From Candidatus Parcubacteria bacterium (GTDB lineage Bacteria; Patescibacteriota; Minisyncoccia; Phycocordibacterales; GCA-2747955), in NCBI GenBank assembly GCA_027024305.1, contig JALVSO010000074.1:1-24073 (forward strand): a DNA stretch of 24,073 nt, in the 5' to 3' direction. Within the stretch, counting starts at the first letter, position 1. Each line of letters starts with the position of its first letter. This document shows positions 1-7,332 of the stretch, in pieces. Under the pieces are notes generated by a model. It searched no databases, was not told the origin of the DNA, and worked only from the letters and a program-made list of their open reading frames with translations. The translations under genes and the position numbers were made by a program.

Positions 1-1362
1 GTTATTGTCTAGAATCTCTTGGGCTATTTTTTTAAGCTCTCCCTCATCGGATTTTTGGATTAAATTATTTTTCTCGGCAATTTCCCGTATATATCCACCA
101 TCTTTGTATAAAATAATCAAACCATCCTTAGCCCCTCGGGAAGATAAATCTCCGGCCAAAATCATTTCCACTAAAACGGCCAAATTCTCCGGAGAAATAT
201 TTTCCAAAGAACCTTCTATTTTATCATCCTTTTCAAAACCAATCAGGTCGGAAGAAAGATAATTGGAAAGCAACTTGAAAGCTTTTTCTCCCAAATTCTT
301 TTTTTTCAAAAGCTCTGTGGCCTCATCAAAAATTTTGCCAAAAGTCGGATTCTGCAAATAAAATTCTATATCTTCACTCTTAATGCCAAATTCTTTTCCG
401 TATCTTTCTCTCTTCTCCCAGGGCAGTTCCGGCAAACCCTTTCTCAAATTTTCTTCGGAGAATTCTTCCACTTCGGAAAGCTTATATTTTGGAATATCCG
501 GATCCGGGAAATAGCGATAGTCATCGGAATTTTCCTTGGATCTCTGAAAAAATGTCTTCTTTTTGTTATCGTCCCAGCCCCGGGTTTCCTGTTTCACTTT
601 TTCTCCGCTTTCAATTAACTCAATCTGTCTTTTAATTTCGTAGTTAATGGCATCACCAAGCATTTTAAAAGAACCGATATTTTTAACCTCGGTTTTGGTT
701 CCCAGTTTTGAAAAATCACGATTTAACATCTCCCAGTTTCCGGCCTCGGAAACGGAAACATTAGCTTCCAATCTCATCTCCCCTTTTTCAATATTGGCAA
801 AGCCGGCATTAAGGGTTCTTAAAAGTAATTGCAGTTCCTTACCAAAATTCATAGCCTCCTCGGCCCGAGTAATGCTCGGCAAAGTAACCAACTCCATCAA
901 AGGCACTCCGGCCCGATTAAAATTAACCAGAGAAAAATTTTCTTTGTGGCTGGAGGTGGCTGTGTCTTCTTCAAGATGAATTCTTTCCAATTCCACTCCG
1001 GCCAGTTTCCCCCCGGATATTAATGGATATTTATATTGGGAGATCTGATAGGCCTTGGGAATGTCCGGATAGAAATAGTTTTTGCGGTCAAATTCGGTAA
1101 AATCGGCAATTTGCCCGCCCATGGCCAACCCCACTCTCAAAACATGCTCCACGGCTTTTTTATTAACATAGGGCAAAGTTCCGGGATGGGCCGTACAAAC
1201 CTCGCAGATGTTGGAATTAACGGCATCGGCGAAAGGATCATTTTTGCACGAACAGAACATTTTGGTTTTGGTATTCAGTTCTGCATGGATTTCCAAACCG
1301 ATAGTAGGGTAATACTTTTTTCCGGTCTTTTCGGAAAGAACAAAATAATTTTCTTCATTCAT
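1..1362 (-). CDS. gatB: Aspartyl/glutamyl-tRNA(Asn/Gln) amidotransferase subunit B, 3' end cut by window
   Basis: GatB is the kinase/transamidase-binding subunit of GatCAB, which converts Glu-tRNA(Gln) and Asp-tRNA(Asn) to the amidated forms in the cytoplasm. The first 454 residues are visible, reading MNEENYFVLSEKTGKKY and then the family motif PTIGLEIHAELNT. A zinc-knuckle-like set of cysteines follows (CSC, then CEVC about 29 residues later, ahead of a HPGTLPYVN motif equivalent to GLPGALPVLN). NFNRAGVPLMELVT and DYRYFPDPDIP are also family signatures. The usual length is about 480, so only some 30 residues of the C-terminal YqeY-like tail lie outside the window. No in-frame TGA occurs in the visible part, and Trp is TGG. 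The ATG at 1362 is chosen because a -10 (TAAAAT) ends 7 nt upstream. Together with GltX it implies indirect Gln-tRNA formation. Confidence 0.95.
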   Translation of the reverse strand, partial: MNEENYFVLSEKTGKKYYPTIGLEIHAELNTKTKMFCSCKNDPFADAVNSNICEVCTAHPGTLPYVNKKAVEHVLRVGLAMGGQIADFTEFDRKNYFYPDIPKAYQISQYKYPLISGGKLAGVELERIHLEEDTATSSHKENFSLVNFNRAGVPLMELVTLPSITRAEEAMNFGKELQLLLRTLNAGFANIEKGEMRLEANVSVSEAGNWEMLNRDFSKLGTKTEVKNIGSFKMLGDAINYEIKRQIELIESGEKVKQETRGWDDNKKKTFFQRSKENSDDYRYFPDPDIPKYKLSEVEEFSEENLRKGLPELPWEKRERYGKEFGIKSEDIEFYLQNPTFGKIFDEATELLKKKNLGEKAFKLLSNYLSSDLIGFEKDDKIEGSLENISPENLAVLVEMILAGDLSSRGAKDGLIILYKDGGYIREIAEKNNLIQKSDEGELKKIAQEILDNN

Positions 1363-1369
1363 GGAGTGT

Positions 1370-1397
1370 ATTTTAACACTTTATCCTTTTAAAACAA
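1370..1397 (-). promoter_or_regulatory. Promoter of gatB (leaderless type)
   Basis: On the minus strand TTGTTT (1397-1392), a 16-nt spacer and TAAAAT (1375-1370) form a sigma70-like promoter. The -10 lies 7 nt before the gatB ATG, so the transcript should begin at or next to the start codon. Confidence 0.55.
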
Positions 1398-1478
1398 AAA
1401 TTTAGGGATAAAAATCACCTCTGTTTTCATTAGGTAATAAATAAATGTGGCCTCTTTGAGAAACTCACTCATAAAAAT

Positions 1479-2063
1479 TTACAGCCTCACGCCCTCTTTT
1501 TCCAGTAGGAAAATGACTTCCCTAACAGTTTCATCAAGTTTACCTTGACGATTAATAATCTGATAGTCATAAAATAAGGCCTCCTCCTCCACTTCTCTCT
1601 TGGCAATTCTAATTCTTTCCTCTATCTCTTCATCGGGCAAATTACTCCTCTCCCTAATCCTTTTTTCCAGAATGGTTAGTGATTCGGCATTGATAAAGAA
1701 AGTGATGGCATTGTAATTTTTTTTCAAATATTTCGCTCCGATTAACTGAACCTGCCCAAAAACATTTTTTCCGGATTTTAGTTTTTTCTCCAGGTCCGGT
1801 AAATAGACGCCATAGAGTTTTCCGGCATGTTCATTATGTTCGGGAATCAAACCTTTCTTTACTCCCTCCTCAAACTCTTTCCTGCTGATAAAATAATAGT
1901 CTACTCCATTGACTTCTCCTTCTCTTGGTTGTCTGGTTGTGGCCGTAGTTAACTTAAGGCTATTTTTTGATTTTTCCAAGACCTTATTCAAAACCGTGTC
2001 CTTGCCGCTACCGGACGGACCGGCAAAAACAACCACTCTGCCTTTATATTCTTTTTTATGCAT
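1479..2063 (-). CDS. gmk: Guanylate kinase
   Basis: Phosphorylates GMP to GDP using ATP in cytoplasmic purine nucleotide metabolism. The 194-residue protein has the usual length. Its P-loop is FAGPSGSGKDTV near residues 13-24, where the family usually has GPSGVGKST; here Asp replaces the Ser after Lys. The GMP-binding section TTATTRQPREGEVNGVDYYF matches the family (TTR.PR.GE..G.DY.F). EHNEHAGKLYG then corresponds to the E.A...G.YYG segment. The sequence contains no Trp, so it is intact under either code. It lies 39 nt downstream of miaA on the same strand but has its own promoter in that gap. Stop is TAA. Confidence 0.94.
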   Translation of the reverse strand: MHKKEYKGRVVVFAGPSGSGKDTVLNKVLEKSKNSLKLTTATTRQPREGEVNGVDYYFISRKEFEEGVKKGLIPEHNEHAGKLYGVYLPDLEKKLKSGKNVFGQVQLIGAKYLKKNYNAITFFINAESLTILEKRIRERSNLPDEEIEERIRIAKREVEEEALFYDYQIINRQGKLDETVREVIFLLEKEGVRL

Positions 2064-2069
2064 AGGGGA

Positions 2070-2097
2070 ATTTTAAACTAAAAAAACAATAAGTCAA
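2070..2097 (-). promoter_or_regulatory. Promoter of gmk (leaderless type)
   Basis: On the minus strand TTGACT (2097-2092), a 16-nt spacer and TAAAAT (2075-2070) are followed after exactly 6 nt (TCCCCT) by the gmk ATG. This is one of the clearest examples of the start-proximal promoter pattern in this window. Confidence 0.7.
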
Positions 2098-2102
2098 AAT
2101 GA

Positions 2103-2987
2103 TTATAACAACTTCACATCAGCAGCGTCCCCCAAAGCCTTGATAAACTTTTTGATGAAAGTATTTTGCCTTTTGGCGTATTTTTGCTCCTCCAAAATAG
2201 CCAATTCTATAAACTTCTCCAAGTCTATTTTTCCGTCCCAATAGTCAAAAATAAATTTATAGGCCAGGCCCAGCTTAAAAAACCTCTCCCTAATTCTCTC
2301 TTCATCTCATCCCAAATTTTCAAAATATTTTCTAATCATCTCAGCTTCTTCCAAAAAGCCATTATTCATCCTCCACCGGAAATTATCGGCTATCCTCTTT
2401 CTCTGCTCTTCCCTGTTTTTTTTAACTCAAATAACTTCAATTTCTCAATCATCTCTTATTTTCTCTTCCGATTCCGGTACTGAACCCAGGGCTGCTATAA
2501 TTTCCAAAGAACGAATAATCCTAACTTTATTTTTTCTATCAATCTTTTCATATCTTTTAGGATCAGCTTTTCTCAGTTTATCCAACAATTCATCTAAACT
2601 TTTTCCCTCCAATTCTTTTCGTAATTTTTCATTTCTCCCCACCGCCGGTAGAGAATTTTTATAGAGTAAAGCCTTAAAATAAAAAGTGCTTCCGCCAACC
2701 AAAATAGCCGTATCTTTTTTTTGAAAAATCTCTTCTATTTTCTCTTCAGCCAAAGAAGTAAAATCACCGGCTGAAAAATCTTTTTCCGGTTCTAAAAAAG
2801 AAACCAAAAAATTATTTTTTTCTCTTTCATCCAAACCGGAAAAAATTTCCAAGCCTCTATAAATTTGACGAGAATCAACATTAATTATTTCGGCATTATT
2901 TTTTTCTTTCAATTCCAAGGCCAAAGAGCTCTTCCCGCTGGCCGTGGCTCCTAAAATTAAAATTACTTTTTTCTTTTCTTTGTTCAT
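2103..2987 (-). CDS. miaA: tRNA dimethylallyltransferase (3 in-frame TGA read as Trp)
   Basis: Transfers a dimethylallyl group to A37 of tRNAs reading U-starting codons. Read with UGA=Trp the gene gives 294 residues, a normal length; with the standard code it breaks after residue 180. The P-loop GATASGKS is at residues 13-20, and DSRQIYRG is the substrate-binding motif (DSRQVYRG in the family). VGGSTFYFKAL replaces the usual VGGTGLYI.AL. The C-terminal half has FRWRMNNGFLEEA and KYAKRQNTF (family R.YAKRQ.TWF). The usual IGYKE motif appears as LGLAYKF, a divergence. TGA codons are at 2445-2447, 2427-2429 and within NLG-W-DEER near 2310. The TAA stop lies just upstream of the gmk promoter. Promoter: TTGATA-16-TATTTT, 5 nt before ATG. 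Confidence 0.9.
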
Positions 2988-2992
2988 GTGTT

Positions 2993-3020
2993 AAAATATC
3001 TATGCAGAAAATATTATCAA
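2993..3020 (-). promoter_or_regulatory. Promoter of miaA (leaderless type)
   Basis: On the minus strand TTGATA (3020-3015), 16 nt and TATTTT (2998-2993) end 5 nt before the miaA ATG. It lies in the short gap shared with the divergent peroxiredoxin gene. Confidence 0.5.
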
Positions 3021-3043
3021 TTATAACAATAAAAAAATAAAAT

Positions 3044-3634
3044 ATGGAAAATGAATTAAATATTTTTGCTCCTCTTTCTGTGGGAGATAAAGTGGCAAAT
3101 TTTACATTTAAATATTATCAAGACGGAAAATTTCACGATGGTGAAATGTCACAGTTTGAAGGAAAATGAGTAATATTATTTTTCTATCCGGCAGACTTCA
3201 CCTTTGTTTGCCCAACCGAGTTGGAAGAATTAGCTGATAACTATGAAGCTTTCCAAAAAGAAGGAGTGGAAATTATTTCTGTTTCAACGGATACGGAATT
3301 TACCCATAAGGCCTGACATGATTCTTCACCGGCAATTTCAAAAGTTAAATTCCCCATGGCGGCAGATCCAACGGGAGATATGTCCAGATCCTTAGGAGTA
3401 TATATTGAAGATGAAGGCCTGGCTTTAAGAGGAAGTTTCATCATTGACCCGGAAGGTGTTATCAAGGCGGTGGAAATTAATGATAATTCCATAGGTAGGT
3501 CAGCCAAGGAGCTTCTTAGAAAAATTCAAGCAGCTAAGTTTGTGGAAGAACACAAGGGTCAAGTTTGCCCAGCCTCCTGGAAACCGGGAGATGATACTTT
3601 GGAACCCTCAGAAGAATTGGTTGGAAAAATATAA
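3044..3634 (+). CDS. ahpC: 2-Cys peroxiredoxin, AhpC type (2 in-frame TGA read as Trp)
   Basis: Thiol peroxidase that reduces H2O2 and organic hydroperoxides in the cytoplasm. The 196-residue reading shows the peroxidatic Cys56 in DFTFVCPTEL and the resolving Cys175 in QVCPASWKPG, as expected for the AhpC/Prx1 class. Two TGA codons, at 3167-3169 and 3314-3316, fall in GK-W-VILFFYPADF and THKA-W-HDSSPAISK, both standard Trp positions of this family, while TGG is used in PASWKPG. The ATG at 3044 restores the conserved N-terminal part (LSVGDKVANF). There is no clear Shine-Dalgarno; the upstream run is A-rich. It is transcribed away from miaA and followed by a strong terminator. No AhpF is in the window, so the reductant may be a thioredoxin-type system. 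Confidence 0.94.
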
Positions 3635-3646
3635 TAGATAAAAAAA

Positions 3647-3674
3647 GAAAACAGGTCAAAGACCTGTTTTTTGG
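3647..3674 (+). terminator. Rho-independent terminator after ahpC
   Basis: Stem ACAGGTC (3651-3657) and GACCTGT (3661-3667) with an AAA loop, preceded by A-rich sequence and followed by a T run. It lies 13 nt after the ahpC stop. Confidence 0.88.
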
Positions 3675-3688
3675 TGCTCATCTTATTA

Positions 3689-3940
3689 TTATTTTTCAAT
3701 GCACCAGGTATCATAGATCCGACTATATTTGCCGGTATAGACAAATGTCCATTTTGTCATCTTTTCGTTATATCTGTAAAAACACAAATAAACCCTTCCA
3801 TTTCTTTTAAGTTCACGGATAAATTCCTTTTTTATCCCCGCTTCTTCCTCTCTCGTTTTTGTTGCAAAGGCTCCAGCCTCTTGGATTGAAACAGCAAAAA
3901 AGAAAAAAAGGGCAATAAGAATATATTTAGATATTTTCAT
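3689..3940 (-). CDS. Small exported protein of unknown function
   Basis: Eighty-three residues. The N-terminus has a positive start (MKISK), a hydrophobic stretch ILIALFFFFAVSI and an AGA-F junction near residue 24 that fits signal peptidase I. The mature part, about 59 residues, is basic and aromatic-rich (VYLCFYRYNEKMTKWTFVYTG) with two cysteines that could form one disulfide. I recognise no family. A GGAGAG ribosome binding site lies 4 nt before the ATG, unlike most neighbours. The stop is TAA and the only Trp codons are TGG. It converges with ahpC, whose terminator hairpin lies just past this gene's stop and could serve both. The exported nature is well supported; the function is unknown. 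Confidence 0.7.
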   Translation of the reverse strand: MKISKYILIALFFFFAVSIQEAGAFATKTREEEAGIKKEFIRELKRNGRVYLCFYRYNEKMTKWTFVYTGKYSRIYDTWCIEK

Positions 3941-4050
3941 TTCACTCTCCGAATATTATCGAAAAACCAAGAGAAATTTAACATTTTTCAAAAGAAAAAA
4001 CAAATACGTCATATATAAAAACGATAGTGAAATATCTTTTATTATATTCT

Positions 4051-4214
4051 GTCATTCCGAAATTTTACTTTCCTGGAGAGCCTGCGAGCGGTTAAAATTT
4101 AATATCCGGAATCTAGAATAGAAAGTAAAATAATTATTTAAAAAACCGGATCCCGAATATTGGAATTTTACAACCTTTCGCGAGCTTGTAGGTAAAATTC
4201 CATTCCGGGATGGC
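4051..4214. repeat. MITE-like palindromic element with terminal inverted repeats
   Basis: A noncoding stretch of about 164 bp with ends GTCATTCCG and CCGGGATGGC, which are imperfect inverted repeats that continue inward as ATTTTAC and GTAAAATTCC. Internally the right half is a strong hairpin: GGAATTTTAC (from 4162) pairs with GTAAAATTCC (4192-4201) around a loop containing TTTCGCGAGCTTG. A separate pair is TTTTACTTTC (about 4062) with GAAAGTAAAA (4121-4130). The gtcattcc/ggaat style of ends is typical of dispersed noncoding repeats in bacteria. No target duplication is evident, and only one copy is in the window. A frame running through it is not a gene. Confidence 0.6.
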
Positions 4215-4298
4215 ACTTTATGCTTATTTTTTATTATCATTTTATTTTTATCTAAACTATATAATTTAAATTTAAAGTAATCATAATTATTTTTTAAT

Positions 4299-4340
4299 AA
4301 AAAAACATCACACATTTGCGCATATGAGCAAAAGTGTGAT
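4299..4340 (-). terminator. Second hairpin terminator downstream of the 4412-4822 gene
   Basis: ATCACAC (4307-4313) pairs with GTGTGAT (4334-4340) and, across an A/A mismatch, TTTGC (4315-4319) pairs with GCAAA (4328-4332). On the minus strand the stem is followed by a T run, so it can act as a back-up terminator after the hairpin at 4361-4394. Confidence 0.5.
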
Positions 4341-4360
4341 ATTTATATTTTATATTTAAT

Positions 4361-4394
4361 AGAAAAAACCGCTAATCCATCCTTGAATTAGCGG
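4361..4394 (-). terminator. Rho-independent terminator after the 4412-4822 gene
   Basis: CCGCTAAT (4369-4376) and ATTAGCGG (4387-4394) form a perfect 8-bp stem with a 10-nt loop. On the minus strand it is followed by TTTTTT, 17 nt after the TAG stop. Confidence 0.85.
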
Positions 4395-4411
4395 CTCCGG
4401 ACTGTGAACGC

Positions 4412-4822
4412 CTATTTCAGCATCCACAGTCCGTCATTACGAGGCAGCTGGACCGGGTGATTATTTTTTTTACCCCCATCGCCTCGTCCCTCCGGAGTGA
4501 CGGTGACATCCCGGAGGTATTCCACCTCCAGAATCGGACCATCGTCTCCATCGAGACAGCGAATCCAGCTGTCTCCGATGAAACGACTTTTTTCTACCCC
4601 CAAAAGCGGCTGGGTTTCCCCATCCTGCCGATAGAGGCAGGCTGAGAGACCAACCTCGTCGAAGTCCACCCCCACGAACTCAACCAGAGGAGGAGGTACA
4701 TCCTCCGGAGTAAACTGACCGATGGTCAGCTCAACTACCACCCCCTCGGCCGCCGCCCACTGGGCAGAAAAAAGGAATACCACGAAAAACATGGCCCCCA
4801 GAAAATTTTTAAAATTTTTCAT
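4412..4822 (-). CDS. Exported protein of unknown function, GC-rich relative to neighbours
   Basis: 136 residues with a clear signal peptide: MKNFKNFLG, hydrophobic AMFFVVFLFSA, and QWAAA-EG as the probable cleavage site near residue 25. The mature protein is acidic (PEDVPPPLVEFVGVDFDEVG, then DGDDGPILEVEYLRD) with two cysteines (ACLYRQ and IRCLDG) that may pair. I recognise no family. It is visibly richer in G+C and in CCC/CTC/GTC codons than the surrounding genes, a possible sign of transfer or a different selection regime. It is a complete transcription unit: promoter TTGACA-16-TATACT, a leader of about 40 nt, an AGGAG ribosome binding site 6 nt before ATG, TAG stop and a strong terminator. 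Only TGG is used for Trp. Confidence 0.75.
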   Translation of the reverse strand: MKNFKNFLGAMFFVVFLFSAQWAAAEGVVVELTIGQFTPEDVPPPLVEFVGVDFDEVGLSACLYRQDGETQPLLGVEKSRFIGDSWIRCLDGDDGPILEVEYLRDVTVTPEGRGDGGKKNNHPVQLPRNDGLWMLK

Positions 4823-4868
4823 CTTAAGCTCCTGCCGGCCCTTGCCGACTCAATTAAACACCAAAAAA

Positions 4869-4896
4869 AGTATAACAATTATAAAAATAATGTCAA
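4869..4896 (-). promoter_or_regulatory. Promoter of the 4412-4822 gene
   Basis: On the minus strand TTGACA (4896-4891), a 16-nt spacer and TATACT (4874-4869) give a near-consensus sigma70 promoter. Unlike most genes here, about 40 nt of leader with an AGGAG site precede the ATG. Confidence 0.8.
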
Positions 4897-4898
4897 AT

Positions 4899-4917
4899 TA
4901 CTACCCCGGGGGTAGTA
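4899..4917. repeat. Perfect palindrome between gltX and the next promoter
   Basis: TACTACCCC (4899-4907) and GGGGTAGTA (4909-4917) are exact inverted repeats with one central base. It sits between the gltX stop and the -35 of the next minus-strand gene. It could be a gltX terminator lacking a good T run in that direction, or an operator touching the -35. Confidence 0.55.
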
Positions 4918-4923
4918 GGTTTT

Positions 4924-6270
4924 TTATTTTTTTTTTAATCTTTCCAAAGTTTCATCTCTCCCTAAAATCTCCGCCAAAGTGAAAGGGTCCGGACTTCGTT
5001 GAGCTCCCGACAATGCCATTCTCATGGGGTGCAAAACCTTTCCTCGCCCTACTTCCCCGCTCCAATCCCAAAGTAATTCTTTGATTTTCTCGGCTTTTCA
5101 ATCGTTCTCCGGCAGGTCGGAAACTTTTTTAACAATTTCCCTTAAATATTTTTTGGATTCTTCTAAGCTTCCATCCTTAAAAATCAAAACTTCATCGGCA
5201 ACTCCCGGCCTTTGGAAATAATAATCAAATTCCCCTTCTTCACTCATTTTTTTAACTTCTCCGAATTTTGAAATTCTCTCCCGAATAACCAGGTCAATAA
5301 TTTTCCTCCCCTTTTCTTTTTCTTTTTCAAAAAGTTCTCTCATTTTTTCCGGTAAAAATTCTAAAACCTTTTCGGTATATTTACCTGCTTCCATTTTCAA
5401 CATTCAAACTTTATTAATATCATCAAGCTTTCTATAGTCAAAACGAGCCGGTGATTTTGAAACATCCTCTATCCTAAAAAGTTCCGTCAATTCTTCCACA
5501 GAAAAAATTTCTCGCTCATCACCGTCCTGAGGGTGTCATCCCAGAAGAGCCAAATAATTAACCACTCCTTCCGGTAGATACCCTTCTTTTTTAAATTCCT
5601 GCCAAGTAACGGCTCCATGTCTTTTGCTTAGCTTTTTTCCGTCTTCCCCTACTATCAACGGCAGATGAGCATATCTTGGAACAATGCCTCCCAAGGCTTC
5701 AATCAACAAAATCTGTCGAGGCGTGGAAGTGATGTGATCCTCACCCCGAATAACATCGGTTACCCCCATATCAATATCATCCACCACCACGGTCAAATGA
5801 TAGAGAGGATTGGTCTTGGAACGGGCGATAACAAAATCTCCAAAATCAGTTGTGTCTATGGTAATTTCTCCCCTAATAACATCATGGAAAGTTATTTTCT
5901 TTTTGGGATTTCTAAAGCGAATTACTTTGTCTCCGGAACCATCTTTGCTCTCCTCGGCTTCATAGGCATCATCGTTGCGCAGGAGAGTCTCAATGGCATC
6001 AACATAGAACTCCGTTCGTTCCGACTGGCGAAAAGGTCCACGGTCATATTCTATGCCCAAATCGTGAAGAGTTTCCAAAATATAATCTTCATATTCTTTT
6101 TTAGACCTTTCCCGGTCGGTATCCTCAAATCTTAAAACGGCATCACCGCCGGTCTTCCTTTTGATCAAATAGGAAAAGAGAAAAGAGCGGGTATTCCCAA
6201 TATGCATAATCCCCGTGGGGCTTGGTGGGTATCTGACAATAACCTTATCATCTAATTTATTTTCATTCAT
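4924..6270 (-). CDS. gltX: Glutamyl-tRNA synthetase (3 in-frame TGA read as Trp)
   Basis: Class I synthetase that charges tRNA(Glu) and, with GatCAB present, probably tRNA(Gln) too. The reading gives 448 residues. The HIGH-like motif is PPSPTGIMHIGN near the N-terminus; RFEDTDRERS and the KLSKRHG signature follow. In-frame TGA occurs in ALLG-W-HPQDGDE (5536-5538), INKV-W-MLK (5404-5406, family KL.W.NG) and END-W-KAEKI (5098-5100). With the standard code it would be cut at the first, losing the anticodon-binding half. C-terminus: LAEILGRDETLERLKKK, TAA. An ATG at 6279 is in frame but overlaps the -10 TATAAT (6283-6278), so I prefer the ATG at 6270, 7 nt past the -10. It is divergent from tRNA-Ser. 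Confidence 0.93.
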
Positions 6271-6277
6271 GGGAAAC

Positions 6278-6283
6278 ATTATA
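6278..6283 (-). promoter_or_regulatory. -10 element of gltX that overrides the first in-frame ATG
   Basis: Minus-strand TATAAT (6283-6278) overlaps the ATG at 6279-6277, which would lie upstream of the transcription start. The next ATG (6270) is 7 nt past the hexamer. A -35 is not clear. Confidence 0.55.
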
Positions 6284-6302
6284 GCAAATTTAAAAGAAAT
6301 GT

Positions 6303-6308
6303 TATAAT
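6303..6308 (+). promoter_or_regulatory. -10 element of tRNA-Ser
   Basis: TATAAT at 6303-6308 lies 10 nt before the mature tRNA 5' end. It is back to back with the gltX -10, so the intergenic region is a compact divergent promoter. Confidence 0.6.
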
Positions 6309-6318
6309 GTGACCCAAT

Positions 6319-6404
6319 GGAAGATTGCCGGAGTGGTTGAACGGGCCTGTCTCGAAAACAGGTGTCGCTTCCCGCGACCGGGGGTTCGAATCCCCCATCT
6401 TCCG
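6319..6404 (+). tRNA. tRNA-Ser (anticodon CGA)
   Basis: The acceptor stem GGAAGAT (6319-6325) pairs with ATCTTCC (6397-6403), followed by discriminator G. The anticodon arm CCTGT-CTCGAAA-ACAGG presents CGA, reading UCG. A long variable arm (around GTCGCTTCCCGCGAC) and the T arm GGGGG-TTCGAAT-CCCCC are typical of a class II serine tRNA. CCA is not encoded (the sequence continues CAAAAA), so a CCA-adding enzyme is required. A strong terminator follows. Confidence 0.96.
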
Positions 6405-6413
6405 CAAAAATTT

Positions 6414-6450
6414 AACATCCAAAGCGTCTAGCTTTGGATGTTTTATTTTT
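6414..6450 (+). terminator. Rho-independent terminator of tRNA-Ser
   Basis: AACATCCAAAGC (6414-6425) and GCTTTGGATGTT (6431-6442) form a 12-bp perfect stem with loop GTCTA, followed by TTATTTTT. Confidence 0.92.
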
Positions 6451-6475
6451 GCCGGAAGATGGGGAAGTCGAACCC
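6451..6475 (-). repeat. Inverted partial copy of the tRNA-Ser 3' end
   Basis: The minus strand reads GGGTTCGACTTCCCC followed by ATCTTCCGGC. This matches the tRNA-Ser T arm and acceptor (6382-6404) at 21 of 23 positions, in the opposite orientation, 47 nt after the tRNA. It cannot fold as a tRNA by itself. It may be a recombination remnant or an antisense arm able to pair with the tRNA 3' half in read-through RNA. Confidence 0.65.
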
Positions 6476-6483
6476 AAAAAAAG

Positions 6484-6506
6484 TGCAGGCTTCCGGGAAG
6501 GGTGCA
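6484..6506. repeat. REP-like 23-bp imperfect palindrome, copy A
   Basis: Outer TGCA/TGCA and inner CTTCC-G-GGAAG arms. Another copy of the same design (18066-18088) differs mainly by a compensatory T-A to C-G change in the inner stem, which supports selection on, or copying of, the hairpin. Confidence 0.5.
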
Positions 6507-6566
6507 ATAGTGAAGAAAAGAATGGAAAAACCTTATCCCATAGAATAGTGTGGTCTACTTTTTAAA

Positions 6567-6594
6567 TTGATTTTAAACATTCCTGTGATAGAAT
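6567..6594 (+). promoter_or_regulatory. Promoter of the DsbA-like gene
   Basis: TTGATT (6567-6572), a 16-nt spacer and TAGAAT (6589-6594). The expected start leaves an A/T-rich leader of about 25 nt without a Shine-Dalgarno before the ATG at 6627. Confidence 0.55.
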
Positions 6595-6626
6595 AAATTG
6601 GTTACTAAAAAATAATTAATTAAAAT

Positions 6627-7328
6627 ATGAGTGAAAAATTATTAATTCCCGTATCAATACTGATTGCCGGTCTGCTGGTCGGCGGAGGGATTTATTTTGC
6701 CTCAACGGCAAATCCGCGAGAAATCGAAAAAACACCGACGGTTAAAAAAGAAAGCGATCTTTCCATAAAAAAGGTTGACCCCCTAAGCGATCATATCAAT
6801 GGTTCAAAAGAAGCCGAAATCTTCATTGTGGAATATTCTGACTTTGAATGTCCCTACTGTAAAAGATACAATGATGAAATATCAGCCAAGCTGGTCAAAA
6901 AATACAAAAACAATTCCAAGGTGGCCTTTGTTTTTAGACATTTTCCTCTTAGTTCCATTCATCCAAGCTCCTTCGGTGAAGCCGTGGCTTCGGAATGTGC
7001 CGCCAAATTGGGAGGAGAAAACAAATTTGAAGAGTTTAAACAAAAAATGTTTGCCAGCACTTCATCCACCGGAAGCTTTGATAATAATAAGCTACCGGAC
7101 CTTGCTGAAGAGATCGGCCTGAATAGAAGTGAATTCAGTAATTGTCTAAAAGACCCGTCAATCAGCAAAAAGGTAAAAGCTTCCTACGATGAGGCTCTGA
7201 ATGCCGGCCTCAGAGGAACCCCCTCAATCTTTGCTCAACTGAAAAACGGAGAAAGCTACCCGATTCCGGCCGACTATGAAGTGATAGACAAATCTCTGGA
7301 AGCCTTTCTGGAAAATCTGAAAAAGTAG
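6627..7328 (+). CDS. Membrane-anchored DsbA-like thiol-disulfide oxidoreductase
   Basis: 233 residues. A single N-terminal membrane segment (LLIPVSILIAGLLVGGGIYFA, split near residues 5-25) is followed by a charged linker and a thioredoxin-fold domain of the DsbA/Thioredoxin_4 type. The active site is ECPYCKR with Cys75 and Cys78, preceded by VEYSDF, and the cis-proline loop is RGTPSIF near residue 199. Additional cysteines occur at about 124 and 173. The protein probably introduces or isomerises disulfides in exported proteins such as the cysteine-bearing small proteins nearby; that partnership is inference. No DsbB/VKOR-like partner is in the window. It is a single-gene unit with its own promoter and terminator, no in-frame TGA, stop TAG. 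Confidence 0.9.
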   Translation: MSEKLLIPVSILIAGLLVGGGIYFASTANPREIEKTPTVKKESDLSIKKVDPLSDHINGSKEAEIFIVEYSDFECPYCKRYNDEISAKLVKKYKNNSKVAFVFRHFPLSSIHPSSFGEAVASECAAKLGGENKFEEFKQKMFASTSSTGSFDNNKLPDLAEEIGLNRSEFSNCLKDPSISKKVKASYDEALNAGLRGTPSIFAQLKNGESYPIPADYEVIDKSLEAFLENLKK

Positions 7329-7332
7329 TGAT

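Noticed and set aside
3167..3316. Selenocysteine at UGA in the peroxiredoxin
   Set aside because: The catalytic cysteines are ordinary TGC/TGT codons, the TGAs fall at Trp positions, and the same codon occurs in many non-redox genes.
4052..4315. Minus-strand open frame of 87 residues
   Set aside because: It spans the MITE-like element and a terminator hairpin, has no family sequence, and its composition reflects palindromic noncoding DNA.
6271..6279. gltX start at the first in-frame ATG (6279)
   Set aside because: That ATG overlaps the TATAAT -10, so it probably is not transcribed; the ATG at 6270 follows the general spacing.
6451..6475. tRNA-Ser 3' copy as a phage attachment site
   Set aside because: The copy is inverted, only 47 nt away, and there is no integrase or foreign segment between the copies.
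6325..6510. Plus-strand open frame over tRNA-Ser
   Set aside because: It lies on the tRNA, its terminator and the inverted tRNA fragment; coding is accidental.
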